Notes: generated from the letters alone by a model not told the origin. A DNA stretch of 59,755 nucleotides from Bacteroidales bacterium (GCA_030681475.1 JAUXWT010000048.1:1-59755), one strand, 5' to 3'. Numbered from the stretch's first letter, positions 42,159 through 52,265 are shown. Numbers and translations are program-made.

Positions 42159-44102
42159 TTAAAGTGGAGCGTCCCCGCGTAATAACCGGAATTTCTTTCT
42201 GGCATCGGGAACAAAGATACTCCCCGGGTATTTGTCAAGGATTTCCTGGAAGAGCGACATCGCCTTTTCCCGGTTTTTCAATTGTTTTTCGTTCAGTAAC
42301 GCGGCTTGCATCAAAGCTTCATCAGCCAGAATATCATCGGGAGATTCCCTGACAAGTTGCAGAAACAGACTGTCGGCAAGGGAGAATCTCCCCTGTTTAC
42401 GGAATATTTCAGCTTTTTTGAAGAGCACATGCTGCATGATCGGATGGTAACCAAAGAGAAGCGATATCGAGTCAAGCGTCATTAGCGCTTTTTCCTCCTC
42501 ATTGCGGTAATCAAGCATGTCGGCACGTGCATAAATACCCAGTCCTACCGTATTGCTGTCGAGGTCATAATTTTCACCGATCAACAGCGATAAGGCAATG
42601 GCATCGTTTGAAATGAACTTTGAGGTGGCTGCTTTGAGTATATCTGCCTGAGCTTTAGCCCATTCAAATTCGCTGATATAAAAGGACAGTTTCGCATTTT
42701 TAAACTTTGCCTCCTGCCCGATAACATCGTATTTAAAATCCTGGTACACCTGCTGATAAAGGAGGGTCGCCTCCCAAACATCATCTGTAAACAAAAGAAT
42801 ATCACCCAGTTCGATCTTACATTTGGCTTTTTCTACCGGTGGAACCCCGACCATCTCCACGGCCTGGTTCAACAGGTCAATCGACTCGTTTGTTTTTCCC
42901 AGGTAAAAGGCCTTGATATGTGCCAGGTTTCTGATGACGGAGATATTTTCAGGATCCTCCCCAAAATAGGCAAGTTCATCGTTGAACTCCTTTTCCAGGA
43001 TATCCAGTTGATTTTTAGGCGGTGACGGTTCGGAGATGATCTTCAGATACCGCGTATTCGCTAGTTCGCGCCGTCCCAGCCTGTAATAAGAGGATCCGGT
43101 ACCTTTTGACACAATGTACTGATAGCATTCTATGGCTACATCATATTTCTCATTTGCAACGGCCAGATTAGCCAGGGAGATCAACTTATCACCGTTTTCC
43201 ATAAACCGGCGGTCAAGCGCCTTCGCCTGGATGAGCGCCAGGTCAAAGTCTTTTTGCTGGATCGAATACCACCATAATAATTCTGCATAATTTGTATTGT
43301 CAGGATTTTTCTGTGCCCTTGAGAGTAGTGTCTTTCGCAAAATTTCATTTTTCTCGTTATTCACATCGAACGAAAGGGTCATCTGGATCCTGTCCTGTAC
43401 CGTATTCAGGTAAGACTTATTCACATCCAGCATGTTGAGGTACTCTTCCGTAGCATTTTTAAAATCACCCATCCGCTCGTAAACACCTGCCAGTTCAAAG
43501 CCAAACGGATAGGTGTTTTTCATTAACTCACGTCCCCTGACATAGGTGCGAATCGCGTATTCGTTCTCTCCTCGGGTTATAAAGGCATTGGCAAGCTCAA
43601 AGATGTGCTGCTGATTCGGGCCCAGTTTTTTCAGGGCATCTTCGTACAGTTTTTTGGCTTTCTCCGGATTTCCTGACCTGTAACTTACATATCCTAAATC
43701 CACTGCGTACCGTGGGGCATCCGATTCAGCCCGCTGACATTTTTTAATCAACCGCTCAGCCTTGCCATACTCCTTAATCTCAACAAGCGAGTACAGCAGG
43801 TATTGGTAATTATTCAGCGATGGTTTCAGGTCATAGAGTTTTTCAAAGAGTTCGGCGGCATTTTCATAATCCTGGTTCTGATAAAATTGCAATGCAAGCT
43901 GCTCTTCATTCCCCGGCTTAGGTGCATCCTGTTGAAAGGGAAGCAGTTGAATTGTTTCAGGCTTTATTTCCTGGGAAAAAGTATATGCGGGAACAAATAA
44001 TAGCAGAAGAAATAGTTGTAACACGTGATGCGTGGCACGTGACGCGTGACACGTGACGCGTGACAGGTGACAGGTGGGTTTTATATACTTTTCACTATTC
44101 AT
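42159..44102 (-). CDS. Exported TPR-repeat protein
   Basis: This 647-residue protein is made almost entirely of TPR-like helices, with a signal-peptide core LQLFLLLLFVPAYTFS near residues 28-43. TPR-like units include YENAAELFEKLYDLKPS and NPEKAKKLYEDALKKLGP. It is probably a periplasmic scaffold; no enzyme domain is seen. The n-region (residues 10-26; THLS/THAS-like words) is encoded by the TGTCACGCG repeat array. A GTG at 44024 would give a shorter signal peptide that avoids the repeat, so the start is uncertain. Confidence 0.75.
   Translation of the reverse strand: MNSEKYIKPTCHLSRVTCHASRATHHVLQLFLLLLFVPAYTFSQEIKPETIQLLPFQQDAPKPGNEEQLALQFYQNQDYENAAELFEKLYDLKPSLNNYQYLLYSLVEIKEYGKAERLIKKCQRAESDAPRYAVDLGYVSYRSGNPEKAKKLYEDALKKLGPNQQHIFELANAFITRGENEYAIRTYVRGRELMKNTYPFGFELAGVYERMGDFKNATEEYLNMLDVNKSYLNTVQDRIQMTLSFDVNNEKNEILRKTLLSRAQKNPDNTNYAELLWWYSIQQKDFDLALIQAKALDRRFMENGDKLISLANLAVANEKYDVAIECYQYIVSKGTGSSYYRLGRRELANTRYLKIISEPSPPKNQLDILEKEFNDELAYFGEDPENISVIRNLAHIKAFYLGKTNESIDLLNQAVEMVGVPPVEKAKCKIELGDILLFTDDVWEATLLYQQVYQDFKYDVIGQEAKFKNAKLSFYISEFEWAKAQADILKAATSKFISNDAIALSLLIGENYDLDSNTVGLGIYARADMLDYRNEEEKALMTLDSISLLFGYHPIMQHVLFKKAEIFRKQGRFSLADSLFLQLVRESPDDILADEALMQAALLNEKQLKNREKAMSLFQEILDKYPGSIFVPDARKKFRLLRGDAPL
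44021..44076 (-). repeat. TGTCACGCG-type tandem repeat within a signal-peptide region
   Basis: About six units of GTCACGCG/GTCACGTG variants, the same word as at 12607-12642. Here the array lies inside the open reading frame of the TPR protein. Upstream, 44079-44130 holds a second degenerate set (AGTGAAAAG, AATGAATAG) that includes the stop of the amidohydrolase gene. Confidence 0.8.
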
Positions 44103-44115
44103 TATTCATCCTTCG

Positions 44116-45333
44116 TTATTTCTTTTCACTCTGCGCTTTTAACTCCCCAAGGATTTCGACTGCAAACCAGGCCAAAAGTCCCATCCCGGTTTTAAGACTC
44201 AGTTCATCCACATCGAAAGTAGCGGTATGAAGATTTGAGCTGATCCCTTTTTCTTCGTTGGCGATACCCAGCCGGAACATGCACGAAGGCGTCTCCTTTG
44301 CAAAATAGGCAAAGTCCTCGGCCGTCATCCTTTGTTCCAATTCCTTAACGTGACCGGCGCCTAAATATTCTGATGCAAGCATATAAAGTTTGTCAGTCAG
44401 CGCCGGATCGTTGTAAAGAAACGGATATCCATGAGAAATCCTGACATCGCACGTACCCCCCATTCCGGAAGCCATGCTGACAGCAATCCGTTCGATGCGC
44501 CTGTGAACCTCTTTCCGCCATGTTTCGCTGTAAGTCCGCACGGTACCATCAATTTTTACCTCATCGGGTATGATGTTGGTTCGTCCGTCTCCCACAATCC
44601 TGCCGAATGAAAGCACCGTTGGCATCACCGGGTCTGCATTGCGGCTGACGATCTGTTGTAGCGCTACAATGATATGTGAGGCGATCAGGATCGGGTCGAT
44701 CACCTGGCTGGGGGTGGCTGCATGGCCGCCTTTTCCCCTGACCGTGATAAAGATTTCGTCGGTGGAAGCCATATACGCCCCCGACCTCATACCTACATCG
44801 CCAGCGTCCAGTGTGTTGATAACATGCTGGGCGATGACAAACCCGGGACTGGGATTTTTGAGCGCCCCTTCGTTGATCATGCGGATCGCCCCGCCCGGAT
44901 AATTCTCCTCCGATGGCTGGAATATCAACTTCACGGTACCTTCAAACTGATCTTTCAGTGAATTCAGGATCTTCGCGGCGCCCAGCAGACAGGCCATGTG
45001 AACATCATGACCACAGGCATGCATCTTTCCGGCATTCTTTGATTTGTACACTACGTCATTTTCCTCCCTGATGGGAAGGGCATCCATATCGGCCCGGAGA
45101 GCGATGCAGCCTGACGATGCATTTTTTCCTTCAATCAGGCCGACAACCCCTGTTTCCGCAACTCCGTCCTGATAGGGAATTCCATATTCATCCAGCTTTT
45201 TGCAGATAAACTCAGCAGTCTGAAATTCTTCGCAGGAAAGTTCAGGATTCTGATGAAAGTGTCTGCGGATCGCCACCACCTCTTCGAAAAAAGTTCCAGA
45301 TAATAATTCAATTTGCTGCTTTATTTCTGACAT
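44116..45333 (-). CDS. M20-family amidohydrolase
   Basis: This 405-residue metal-dependent N-acyl-amino-acid hydrolase is of the hippurate hydrolase/IAA-amidohydrolase type. Metal-site segments are ALRADMDALPI, HACGHDVHMACLLGAA, FQPSEENYPGGA and the late HTATFDVDE; the dimerisation/lid domain contains GKGGHAATPSQVIDPI. There is no signal peptide, so it acts in the cytoplasm, probably on acylated amino acids or peptides. A TACCTTTG promoter box lies at 45359-45366. Confidence 0.9.
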   Translation of the reverse strand: MSEIKQQIELLSGTFFEEVVAIRRHFHQNPELSCEEFQTAEFICKKLDEYGIPYQDGVAETGVVGLIEGKNASSGCIALRADMDALPIREENDVVYKSKNAGKMHACGHDVHMACLLGAAKILNSLKDQFEGTVKLIFQPSEENYPGGAIRMINEGALKNPSPGFVIAQHVINTLDAGDVGMRSGAYMASTDEIFITVRGKGGHAATPSQVIDPILIASHIIVALQQIVSRNADPVMPTVLSFGRIVGDGRTNIIPDEVKIDGTVRTYSETWRKEVHRRIERIAVSMASGMGGTCDVRISHGYPFLYNDPALTDKLYMLASEYLGAGHVKELEQRMTAEDFAYFAKETPSCMFRLGIANEEKGISSNLHTATFDVDELSLKTGMGLLAWFAVEILGELKAQSEKK

Positions 45334-45358
45334 GACATCATGCGGATAAAATAAAAAT

Positions 45359-45366
45359 CAAAGGTA
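45359..45366 (-). promoter_or_regulatory. TAnnTTTG promoter of the M20 amidohydrolase
   Basis: TACCTTTG on the minus strand, 26 bases before the start codon, fits the -7 consensus. Confidence 0.45.
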
Positions 45367-45469
45367 GGAAATGTTTGATACAGTCGGGTAGATCTGTTCT
45401 ACTATCAATATGAATTCATATTTGATTAACCGCTATTGTACAAGTAGACAAAATGCGGTGTAATTTGCA

Positions 45470-45696
45470 GACCCCGTAGGGGTCACATATTGGTAGCACG
45501 AATGACCCACGCATCATGACGGCCCTGTAGGGGTCGAATTATTGTTTAATTGTTTAACAGCCATCTATGGTTGATAATATTGAATAAACACTTAATGATT
45601 CCGGGGGTTAAATTGTTTTTAAAATCCGACCCCTACGGGGCCGGTAACAATATCTCTGTCCTTGATGCCTACCAATATTGCGCTCCGATGGAGCGC
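45470..45696. repeat. Cluster of palindromic REP-like sequences
   Basis: Four small palindromes occur in about 230 bp: GACCCC-GTA-GGGGTC (45470-45484), GGCCCTGTAGGGGTC (45521-45535), GACCCCTACGGGGCC (45628-45642) and GCGCTCC-GAT-GGAGCGC (45680-45696). They resemble REP-like hairpins known from Bacteroidota. Conserved spacer words (ATTGGTAG, CTACCAATATTG) also pair, so the whole region could fold. A 69-codon reading frame across it is not considered a gene. The remaining gap to 46124 is AT-rich with nothing recognisable. Confidence 0.7.
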
Positions 45697-46124
45697 AGTT
45701 CAAAGGCGTGACCGTCTTTTCACGTAACAATAGTAACTCCTTAAGTCTGGATAATGACTTTTTGGGAGCTGGATGTTTGGCGCTATTACTGGCACGATTG
45801 TGCTCAATCAAATTCATATTGAGAATTTAGGATATGATACAATAGATTGGTTACTTTTTATTAAAATACGGTTAGAAAAGCAACAATCACGTAAAAAACA
45901 TGGGTTCTATTACGCAAAGAAGAAATAAATGTGATACACTGTTATAATTATTTGTTGATGCGTCAAAATGAAACTCTCGAACAACAAAAGCAATTTGAGG
46001 TTCTCTTATAATTACCATTCAAGATAAAGGTTGTGTTATTACCAGAAACAATGGTGTCTCGTCGGTATTTCAATACCTTTTGCCACAAAGGAAAAATCCA
46101 ACCCTGACTCTGTAAAAACAATGG

Positions 46125-49100
46125 TCAGTTCCTGATGACCTTCATTGTGGAAACCTGTTCCTTAACCTGCACCCTCAGGAAATAGAGACCTCTTCCGAGT
46201 CCGGAAAGATCCATGATCATTTGGTTGCCGGAAGGAATTATTTGCAGGGTTTCCATCAACCGGATCCCGGTCAGATCAAACAGCATGATTTTACATTTCC
46301 CGTTGATATTCCGAGTTAGCTCGATGGTAATTTGCCCGGATGTTGGGTTAGGGAAAATTCTGAACAAGGGTTGATCTGCAACCAGATCATATGTTCCGGA
46401 ACAATTTCCTGCCTGGATGTACTTTTTCTTCAGGATGGTCCTGGTGTGTACCCCATCGGAAACGGTCAGTTTAACATCAAATTTTCCACTTTCATCATAT
46501 CTTACCACAGGGTCCTTCTCAGTACTGGTTGCTGGTACCCCCCCCTGAAATTCCCAACTCCTTAAAGTGATATTATCAAAGGAATCATCTGCAAAAGGAA
46601 CTGTCTGACCCTGACAAACCGTGGTTATCCCCGCATGAAAAAGCGGGTAGGGGCCGGAAATATTCAGGTCAAAGAAATCAAGATAACGCCGCATCAGCGT
46701 AGTTTGGGTCGAAGGAGGCGATCCGCCGTCAAGAGCGCTGAAATCGAGCATGGTTCCGATGGTCTTGTAATCATCCCCGTGATAAGCGACTTCAAGATTT
46801 TTCGGGGGATTGCTTGTGTTGACAAACGTGGAATAGGCAGGGGCTGTTGGCACAAAACTGAAGACCGCGTAACTCATGGGAGCCGTATACACAAAAGACA
46901 TCGAATCGGTAAATGTCTCAGGAACCCCCTTGACGTCCGGAAAAAAATAAGCAGGAATTTTCGTACTGGTATATTTAAACATGGCATGCACTGGTGTTTT
47001 GGTATGATAATACCATGTATAATAGCTTTCCATATACAGATTTCCGCCATTCTGCAAATATGCGGCAAGGGTGGCTCCTTCGGAATCGGTAAGTACATGC
47101 GTCCCGGAGCTTCCGGCGCCCAGGATCAGAAAAATACTGGCATACCTGGCATAGTCAAAAGGTAACTCACTGATGGTGTCATAAGTGACATTCAGACTAT
47201 CTAACGCACTCATCATGGCCTTACCGGAAGCCTTTGAAACGGCCAGGTTCACAACGGCAACAGGTTTGGTTCCCACAGGCAGGCTGAAATCAAGCGCTTT
47301 TAAAACCCCTGACGAATCGCTCAGCAACATCTGCATGGAGACTTCGGTGCCAGATTCAGTATCGCGGGAGGCTTTGACCTGAAAACGATATTCATTGGAA
47401 GAAAATACTTCAAGCTGATCTATCGGGATAACAGGAGCAGAAAGGACCGTAATCATTTGGTCATTGGAAACGAGCTTTAATAGAAGGTTTTGCGCGCCCA
47501 GACCCCCGGAATTTTTCAGGTTCACGTAAAGATCAGCCACTTCACCAGGCTCCAGCCTGTTATCATATCCATCGGATACATAGGGGGTTTCGACTTTTAT
47601 TTCCGGGGCTGCAACCTGAAACAGGAGCTCTTTATTCCAATACCGGTTTCCTGAAAGAGCCTGCAAGGTCATCATCACCGGGAATTCGTTTGGCAGGGCA
47701 TGCCGCAAACTGAACGCGAATGCCGAAGGGATCTCAAGGGATTGTCCGGGGTTGAGAATGGGTATGGTAAGCGAACTATCAGAGATTATAACAAGCGAAT
47801 CAGCAGCGCGGATTTTAACCGTAAGGTTCTGAATTGGCTGGGAACTTTTATTCGTCAGGATCAACTTCATGGATGCCAGACAGCCTGATTTCAGCCGGTC
47901 ATCGTTACCGCAAATTAGTTCATGAACTATGTCAAGCCCGCCGGAAAGCATTAAAACCTTTGAATCGGATATTCTGCGTGCATCGGCCACTTGTACATGC
48001 AAACCATATATGATGGTCGAATCTGCATCATCCACTGACAACATTCCTTCGCGGCTCAAACTCAGCCCATCAGGAACAAGTGGCGGATGATACAGGTAAC
48101 TCTTTCCCGAAATTTCATTGGCATCCCATTGGGTTTGAATATCAAAATTAAGCTCATCACCTTTGGATATACCCTTGTAAAAGGTATGTGTGAATCCCAG
48201 GTTATCCATGGCGCCGTAGCAAAATTCAAAACGTCCGTCAGGATAGAGGATTACTGCAAAATCGTCGATGGAGCTGGTAACATAGGGTGAAACAGAGACT
48301 TTCCACCGGATGATCGCATGTGTGGCATCGGCCTGAAACCAGATCCCGTCGTTTTTAGTAAACTGGTAGGAATATTGCTGTGAGAAGGATGGTACGATCA
48401 ACGGAAACATCCTGAGCATACTCATTTCATCGGTAATATATGGCGCCGGAAGATTCTGTGGTTCAAAAGCGATAAAACCAAAATAATTCACATAGATCGA
48501 ATCATATCGCTTACCAAAGAAAGGAAAACTAAAAGGCAAGGCAACCGTTGCAAACGATCTGGTTTCATGGTGAACCTGGATGGATGTTCCGGAAATGAGC
48601 GGTTCGGGTGTGTTGACAGGCGCTTTGATATATTCTTCGATGAATGACCAGTCATAGGGAGGCTGCCCTCCCGCGGCCTCAAGCTGTAAATGAACGGGTT
48701 GTGCAGCAGACCAGGGAGGCAGGCTGGTGGTGGTAATCTGGACCCCGGGTTTTTCAAATGATGCTACAGCCGAAAGAACCGTTGTATTGTTGTCTTTTAT
48801 TATCACACTGTTTTCTTTGACAGGGATTTCGATGGGTGAAGTGTTGTAACTGATAAAAGAAACATTTTCAACCATTCCCTGGCCGATATGGTCAGGATCC
48901 CGCTCTTCGACCATTATAAAATACTTTGCAGGCAGCCCGGATGGGATGAAATTGAGCAAAGGAGTCACATCCAGTCCGAATTCAATCGATTTTGCATCAG
49001 GGATGGTGTCATAACCCTGCATGGCATGTTCACCTCCCTGGAAATTAAAGACAGGAAAATCGATCACATGCCTGGGTAGTTGATCAAGGGTATCGCTGCT

Positions 49101-50192
49101 CACCCCGGCCAATATCCTGATCTTGCTCCGGGCGTTGTAATTCAGGGTTACTTTGACCGTCAGCAGTGGCCGGTAAGCTGAATCGGGTTCCACAACATAG
49201 ACCCTGTTGTTCCAAACGCCGCCATTCTCATAGTTCAACGCAAACGACCGGTACATGGCATATACAAACCCGTCGTCCTCCCACCATCCTCCGTATGAAT
49301 TTGCGAGCCTGAATGCTCCTGTTTCCCAGTCACGGGCATCGACAAAACCATCCCCGGTAATATCAATGTCGTTGGTAAATTTACCATCATTGTTCACATC
49401 AAACCTTATGGAATCGTTGTAGCCGATCACGGTCAGGCCATGAACCGGGTCCGATTGCCATTGAAAAATCACATGTTTCCCGGCCTCAGGGGTTCCTGCC
49501 GGCAGGATGCGCATGTTGTAAAACGTGCCGCTGCTTGTAGTAAAACAGGCAATACCACCAGATAGGGAACCATCGAGGTGGTCGTATAGATAGTTTTTAA
49601 GTTGATTGATGCCGGCGGCGCTGTTTACCTCAATGGCGTAAACCTGTTTCAAACGGTTGGACATTCCGCGGTAATATTTGTCATATCCGGTTATCCAACC
49701 CAGAACCGAAGTCGCCGTGTCCTGTCCATAATCGTCTGATGTCATGTGCCCCTGTTGCCGGATGACCTCGAAACTCTGGAAGAAATTAACCCCGACATAC
49801 CGTTCCCCCTGGTTCATGAAGTTCCATGTATAATGGGCCGGATATCTGTTTTCCCAATACCAGCCAGGTTGATCCCGCAGCCGGTTTATTTCGTAACCAT
49901 ATACATATGAGACGCCGGTATGTTGCTGACAACTGTAAAATAAAAACTGATCCTGTATTCCAGGCCAATAGTCGTTCTGCGAATTATCGACCATTGCAGG
50001 CAACTGGCGGTTTTGATAAATTCCAGGAAACTCAAGCAGAGGGATCTTTGAGGCCAATAAGGAATCATGCGCCCGGGCAGCATCGGAATAGACAGGTTTC
50101 ATGAGTAGGGAAGATTGTTCCTGTCCGTTGAGTACACCTGAGATCAATGATACAAATGCAATGGAAAGAATCCGTAACTGAAAAAGTTTCAT
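46125..50192 (-). CDS. Large secreted papain-fold protein with type IX sorting domain
   Basis: This 1,355-residue secreted protein has a signal peptide (1-23). Residues about 75-320 read as a papain-like (C1) cysteine peptidase: Q82 and C88 in IQDQFLFYSCQQHTG have exactly the Gln-Cys spacing of papain, H251 is in PVHGLTVIGYND, and N298 is in LANSYGGWWEDDGFVYAMY. Between His and Asn lies a Ca-binding-like insert (DVNNDGKF, DITGDGFVDARD). Beta-rich adhesion-like domains follow, then a PKD-like domain near residue 1220 and a C-terminal type IX sorting domain (FRIFPNPTSGQITIEL). Likely a cell-surface or released protease. A TAACTTTG box at 50260-50267 is a possible promoter. Confidence 0.75.
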   Translation of the reverse strand: MKLFQLRILSIAFVSLISGVLNGQEQSSLLMKPVYSDAARAHDSLLASKIPLLEFPGIYQNRQLPAMVDNSQNDYWPGIQDQFLFYSCQQHTGVSYVYGYEINRLRDQPGWYWENRYPAHYTWNFMNQGERYVGVNFFQSFEVIRQQGHMTSDDYGQDTATSVLGWITGYDKYYRGMSNRLKQVYAIEVNSAAGINQLKNYLYDHLDGSLSGGIACFTTSSGTFYNMRILPAGTPEAGKHVIFQWQSDPVHGLTVIGYNDSIRFDVNNDGKFTNDIDITGDGFVDARDWETGAFRLANSYGGWWEDDGFVYAMYRSFALNYENGGVWNNRVYVVEPDSAYRPLLTVKVTLNYNARSKIRILAGVSSDTLDQLPRHVIDFPVFNFQGGEHAMQGYDTIPDAKSIEFGLDVTPLLNFIPSGLPAKYFIMVEERDPDHIGQGMVENVSFISYNTSPIEIPVKENSVIIKDNNTTVLSAVASFEKPGVQITTTSLPPWSAAQPVHLQLEAAGGQPPYDWSFIEEYIKAPVNTPEPLISGTSIQVHHETRSFATVALPFSFPFFGKRYDSIYVNYFGFIAFEPQNLPAPYITDEMSMLRMFPLIVPSFSQQYSYQFTKNDGIWFQADATHAIIRWKVSVSPYVTSSIDDFAVILYPDGRFEFCYGAMDNLGFTHTFYKGISKGDELNFDIQTQWDANEISGKSYLYHPPLVPDGLSLSREGMLSVDDADSTIIYGLHVQVADARRISDSKVLMLSGGLDIVHELICGNDDRLKSGCLASMKLILTNKSSQPIQNLTVKIRAADSLVIISDSSLTIPILNPGQSLEIPSAFAFSLRHALPNEFPVMMTLQALSGNRYWNKELLFQVAAPEIKVETPYVSDGYDNRLEPGEVADLYVNLKNSGGLGAQNLLLKLVSNDQMITVLSAPVIPIDQLEVFSSNEYRFQVKASRDTESGTEVSMQMLLSDSSGVLKALDFSLPVGTKPVAVVNLAVSKASGKAMMSALDSLNVTYDTISELPFDYARYASIFLILGAGSSGTHVLTDSEGATLAAYLQNGGNLYMESYYTWYYHTKTPVHAMFKYTSTKIPAYFFPDVKGVPETFTDSMSFVYTAPMSYAVFSFVPTAPAYSTFVNTSNPPKNLEVAYHGDDYKTIGTMLDFSALDGGSPPSTQTTLMRRYLDFFDLNISGPYPLFHAGITTVCQGQTVPFADDSFDNITLRSWEFQGGVPATSTEKDPVVRYDESGKFDVKLTVSDGVHTRTILKKKYIQAGNCSGTYDLVADQPLFRIFPNPTSGQITIELTRNINGKCKIMLFDLTGIRLMETLQIIPSGNQMIMDLSGLGRGLYFLRVQVKEQVSTMKVIRN

Positions 50193-50259
50193 AATCTTGA
50201 GATGTTGGAAAAATCCCTGACCGCGAATGACCTAATAAATATAAGGTCCATGGTAAAAG

Positions 50260-50267
50260 CAAAGTTA
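50260..50267 (-). promoter_or_regulatory. TAnnTTTG box upstream of the papain-fold gene
   Basis: TAACTTTG on the minus strand fits the -7 consensus, 68 bases before the start codon. The gap 50193-50363 shows no other feature. Confidence 0.35.
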
Positions 50268-50363
50268 CGAATATTCAATGATCCCTGATCCTGAAATAAT
50301 ATTTACCTTGGCCATTGTAAAAACGAAATTCATTTAAACGAAATTCAACTAAACGATATTTTC

Positions 50364-50699
50364 ATGAAAATAAGCGGTGTTATTTTCGCTATGATGTCCA
50401 GTTGCAAACATACTGTCGAATACGATTGTACGGGTATCACACCAACCTATATTCAAAATATCAAACCTGTCCTGGATGTGGCCTGTGCCCGTGAGGGTTG
50501 TCATTCGGGCAGCCATGCAGCCGGCGACCTTGACCTTTCCACGTATGCGAGCGCTTCTGCGGCCAGCAAAAAGAAAAACTTTCTGGGGACGATCCAGCAC
50601 AAACCCTTTTATCCTAAAATGCCGCAGGACGGAGACATTTTACCCGACATCCAGATCCATACGATCTTTTGCTGGATTGAAAGCGGAAACCCGGAATAA
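50364..50699 (+). CDS. Small lipoprotein with haem-type CxxxxCH motif
   Basis: This 111-residue protein has a short lipoprotein signal (MKISGVIFAMMSSC, cysteine 14). The mature part has the layout of small cytochrome-c-like proteins: YIQNIKPVLDVACAREGCH, a glycine/serine loop, LDLSTYASA, a potential axial methionine in YPKMPQDGD, and IHTIFCWIESGNPE. The haem motif is the expanded CAREGCH rather than CxxCH, so haem attachment is uncertain. It lies between the papain-fold gene (divergent) and the carboxylase operon (convergent, 2-bp gap). Confidence 0.68.
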   Translation: MKISGVIFAMMSSCKHTVEYDCTGITPTYIQNIKPVLDVACAREGCHSGSHAAGDLDLSTYASASAASKKKNFLGTIQHKPFYPKMPQDGDILPDIQIHTIFCWIESGNPE

Positions 50700-50701
50700 G
50701 A

Positions 50702-52240
50702 CTACAGCGGAATGTTTCCATGTTTCTTTGCAGGGTTGGATTTGCTTTTGTTTTGAGTGAGTTCAAGCGCCTGGATCAGCTTTATCCGGGTTTGACGCGG
50801 GAGGATGATCTCGTCGATGTAACCCAATTCGGCTGCTTTATAAGGGTTGGCGAAGGTCTGGCGGTAATGGTCAACAGCAACGGTGCGATCGGATTCGTTG
50901 AGTTTGCCCTTGTGGATAATATTAACTGCACCTTCGGGGCCCATTACGGCGATTTCGGCCGTGGGGTAGGCATAATTCACGTCGGCTCCGATGTGCTTGC
51001 TCGACATCACATCATAAGCCCCGCCGTATGCTTTCCTGGTGATCAGGGTAATCTTTGGAACTGTTGCTTCGGAGTAAGCATAAAGCAATTTGGCTCCATG
51101 CTTGATGATGCCTCCGAACTCCTGGTTTGTGCCCGGCAGGAACCCCGGAACATCCACGAAGGTGATGATCGGGATGTTGAAACAATCGCAGAACCTGACA
51201 AACCGGGCCGCCTTGATGGAGGAATTGATATCGAGCACACCGGCCAGAAAAGCAGGCTGGTTGGCGACAATTCCTACCGGCTTCCCAACCATACGGGCAA
51301 AGCCGATGAGGATGTTTTGGGCATAATGGGGCATCACCTCGAAGAAGTTTTGATTATCAACCACCGTGGTGATGATCTCCTTCATGTCGTATGGTTTGTT
51401 CGGGTCGGCAGGTACTGCCGTCTGCAGTTTTTCATCCTGGCGCAGCACATCGTCGGTACAGGGTTGGGTTGGAGGATCTTCGATGTTGTTCAACGGTAAA
51501 AAGCTCATCAGTTCGCGGATCATCAACAGAACCTGTTCATCATTTTCTCCGGCGAAATGGGCAACTCCGCTCTTCGTATTATGCGACATGGCGCCTCCCA
51601 ATTCCTCCATGGTCACCTCTTCGTGGGTTACCGTCTTGATCACTTCAGGCCCGGTAACGAACATGTAGCTCGACTCCTTCACCATGAAGATGAAATCGGT
51701 CATTGCCGGTGAATAAACGGCGCCTCCCGCACAGGGGCCCATGATGGCTGAAATTTGCGGGATCACGCCCGAGGCCATCACGTTGCGGTAGAAAATGTCG
51801 GCATATCCTGCGAGGCTTTCAACCCCTTCCTGGATACGTGCACCTCCCGAATCGTTGAGCCCGATAAGCGGCGCCCCCATCCGCAGGGCCATGTCCATGA
51901 TCTTAACCACCTTATCGGCATTGGCCCGGCTCATGGTACCGCCAAAGACGGTGAAGTCCTGGGCAAAAACGAAGGTCAGCCGGCCGTCAATCTTGCCATA
52001 GCCGGTCACCATGCCATCGCCGGGCACTTTGTTTTGTCCCATACCGAAATCGTTGCACCGGTGCATGACCAGTTTGTCCATTTCGACAAATGTGTTGACA
52101 TCAAGCAGAGTATTGATCCGCTCACGGGCGGTCATCCTTCCGCTTTTATGTATCTTGGCGATCTTTTCAGCGCCGCCACCGAGCTCAGCCTTGCGGTTCG
52201 TATCTTCGAAAAACTGGAAACGTTCTTCTATGGTCTGCAT
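50702..52240 (-). CDS. Acyl-CoA carboxylase carboxyltransferase subunit
   Basis: This 512-residue crotonase-fold subunit moves the carboxyl group between biotin and an acyl-CoA, most likely propionyl-CoA. Motifs are [15 protein letters not shown], the oxyanion regions [11 protein letters not shown] and [33 protein letters not shown], and the C-terminal half [15 protein letters not shown] and [16 protein letters not shown]. The same fold occurs in methylmalonyl-CoA decarboxylase alpha; the biotin carboxylase in the operon favours an ATP-driven propionyl-CoA carboxylase. It is the last gene of the set. Confidence 0.92.
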   Translation of the reverse strand: MQTIEERFQFFEDTNRKAELGGGAEKIAKIHKSGRMTARERINTLLDVNTFVEMDKLVMHRCNDFGMGQNKVPGDGMVTGYGKIDGRLTFVFAQDFTVFGGTMSRANADKVVKIMDMALRMGAPLIGLNDSGGARIQEGVESLAGYADIFYRNVMASGVIPQISAIMGPCAGGAVYSPAMTDFIFMVKESSYMFVTGPEVIKTVTHEEVTMEELGGAMSHNTKSGVAHFAGENDEQVLLMIRELMSFLPLNNIEDPPTQPCTDDVLRQDEKLQTAVPADPNKPYDMKEIITTVVDNQNFFEVMPHYAQNILIGFARMVGKPVGIVANQPAFLAGVLDINSSIKAARFVRFCDCFNIPIITFVDVPGFLPGTNQEFGGIIKHGAKLLYAYSEATVPKITLITRKAYGGAYDVMSSKHIGADVNYAYPTAEIAVMGPEGAVNIIHKGKLNESDRTVAVDHYRQTFANPYKAAELGYIDEIILPRQTRIKLIQALELTQNKSKSNPAKKHGNIPL

Positions 52241-52265
52241 AATTTATAGTTTAGTAAATTTAATA

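Noticed and set aside
45608-45817. 69-codon gene on the minus strand
   Set aside because: It lies across palindromic repeats, has a composition unlike the neighbouring genes and no recognisable motif.
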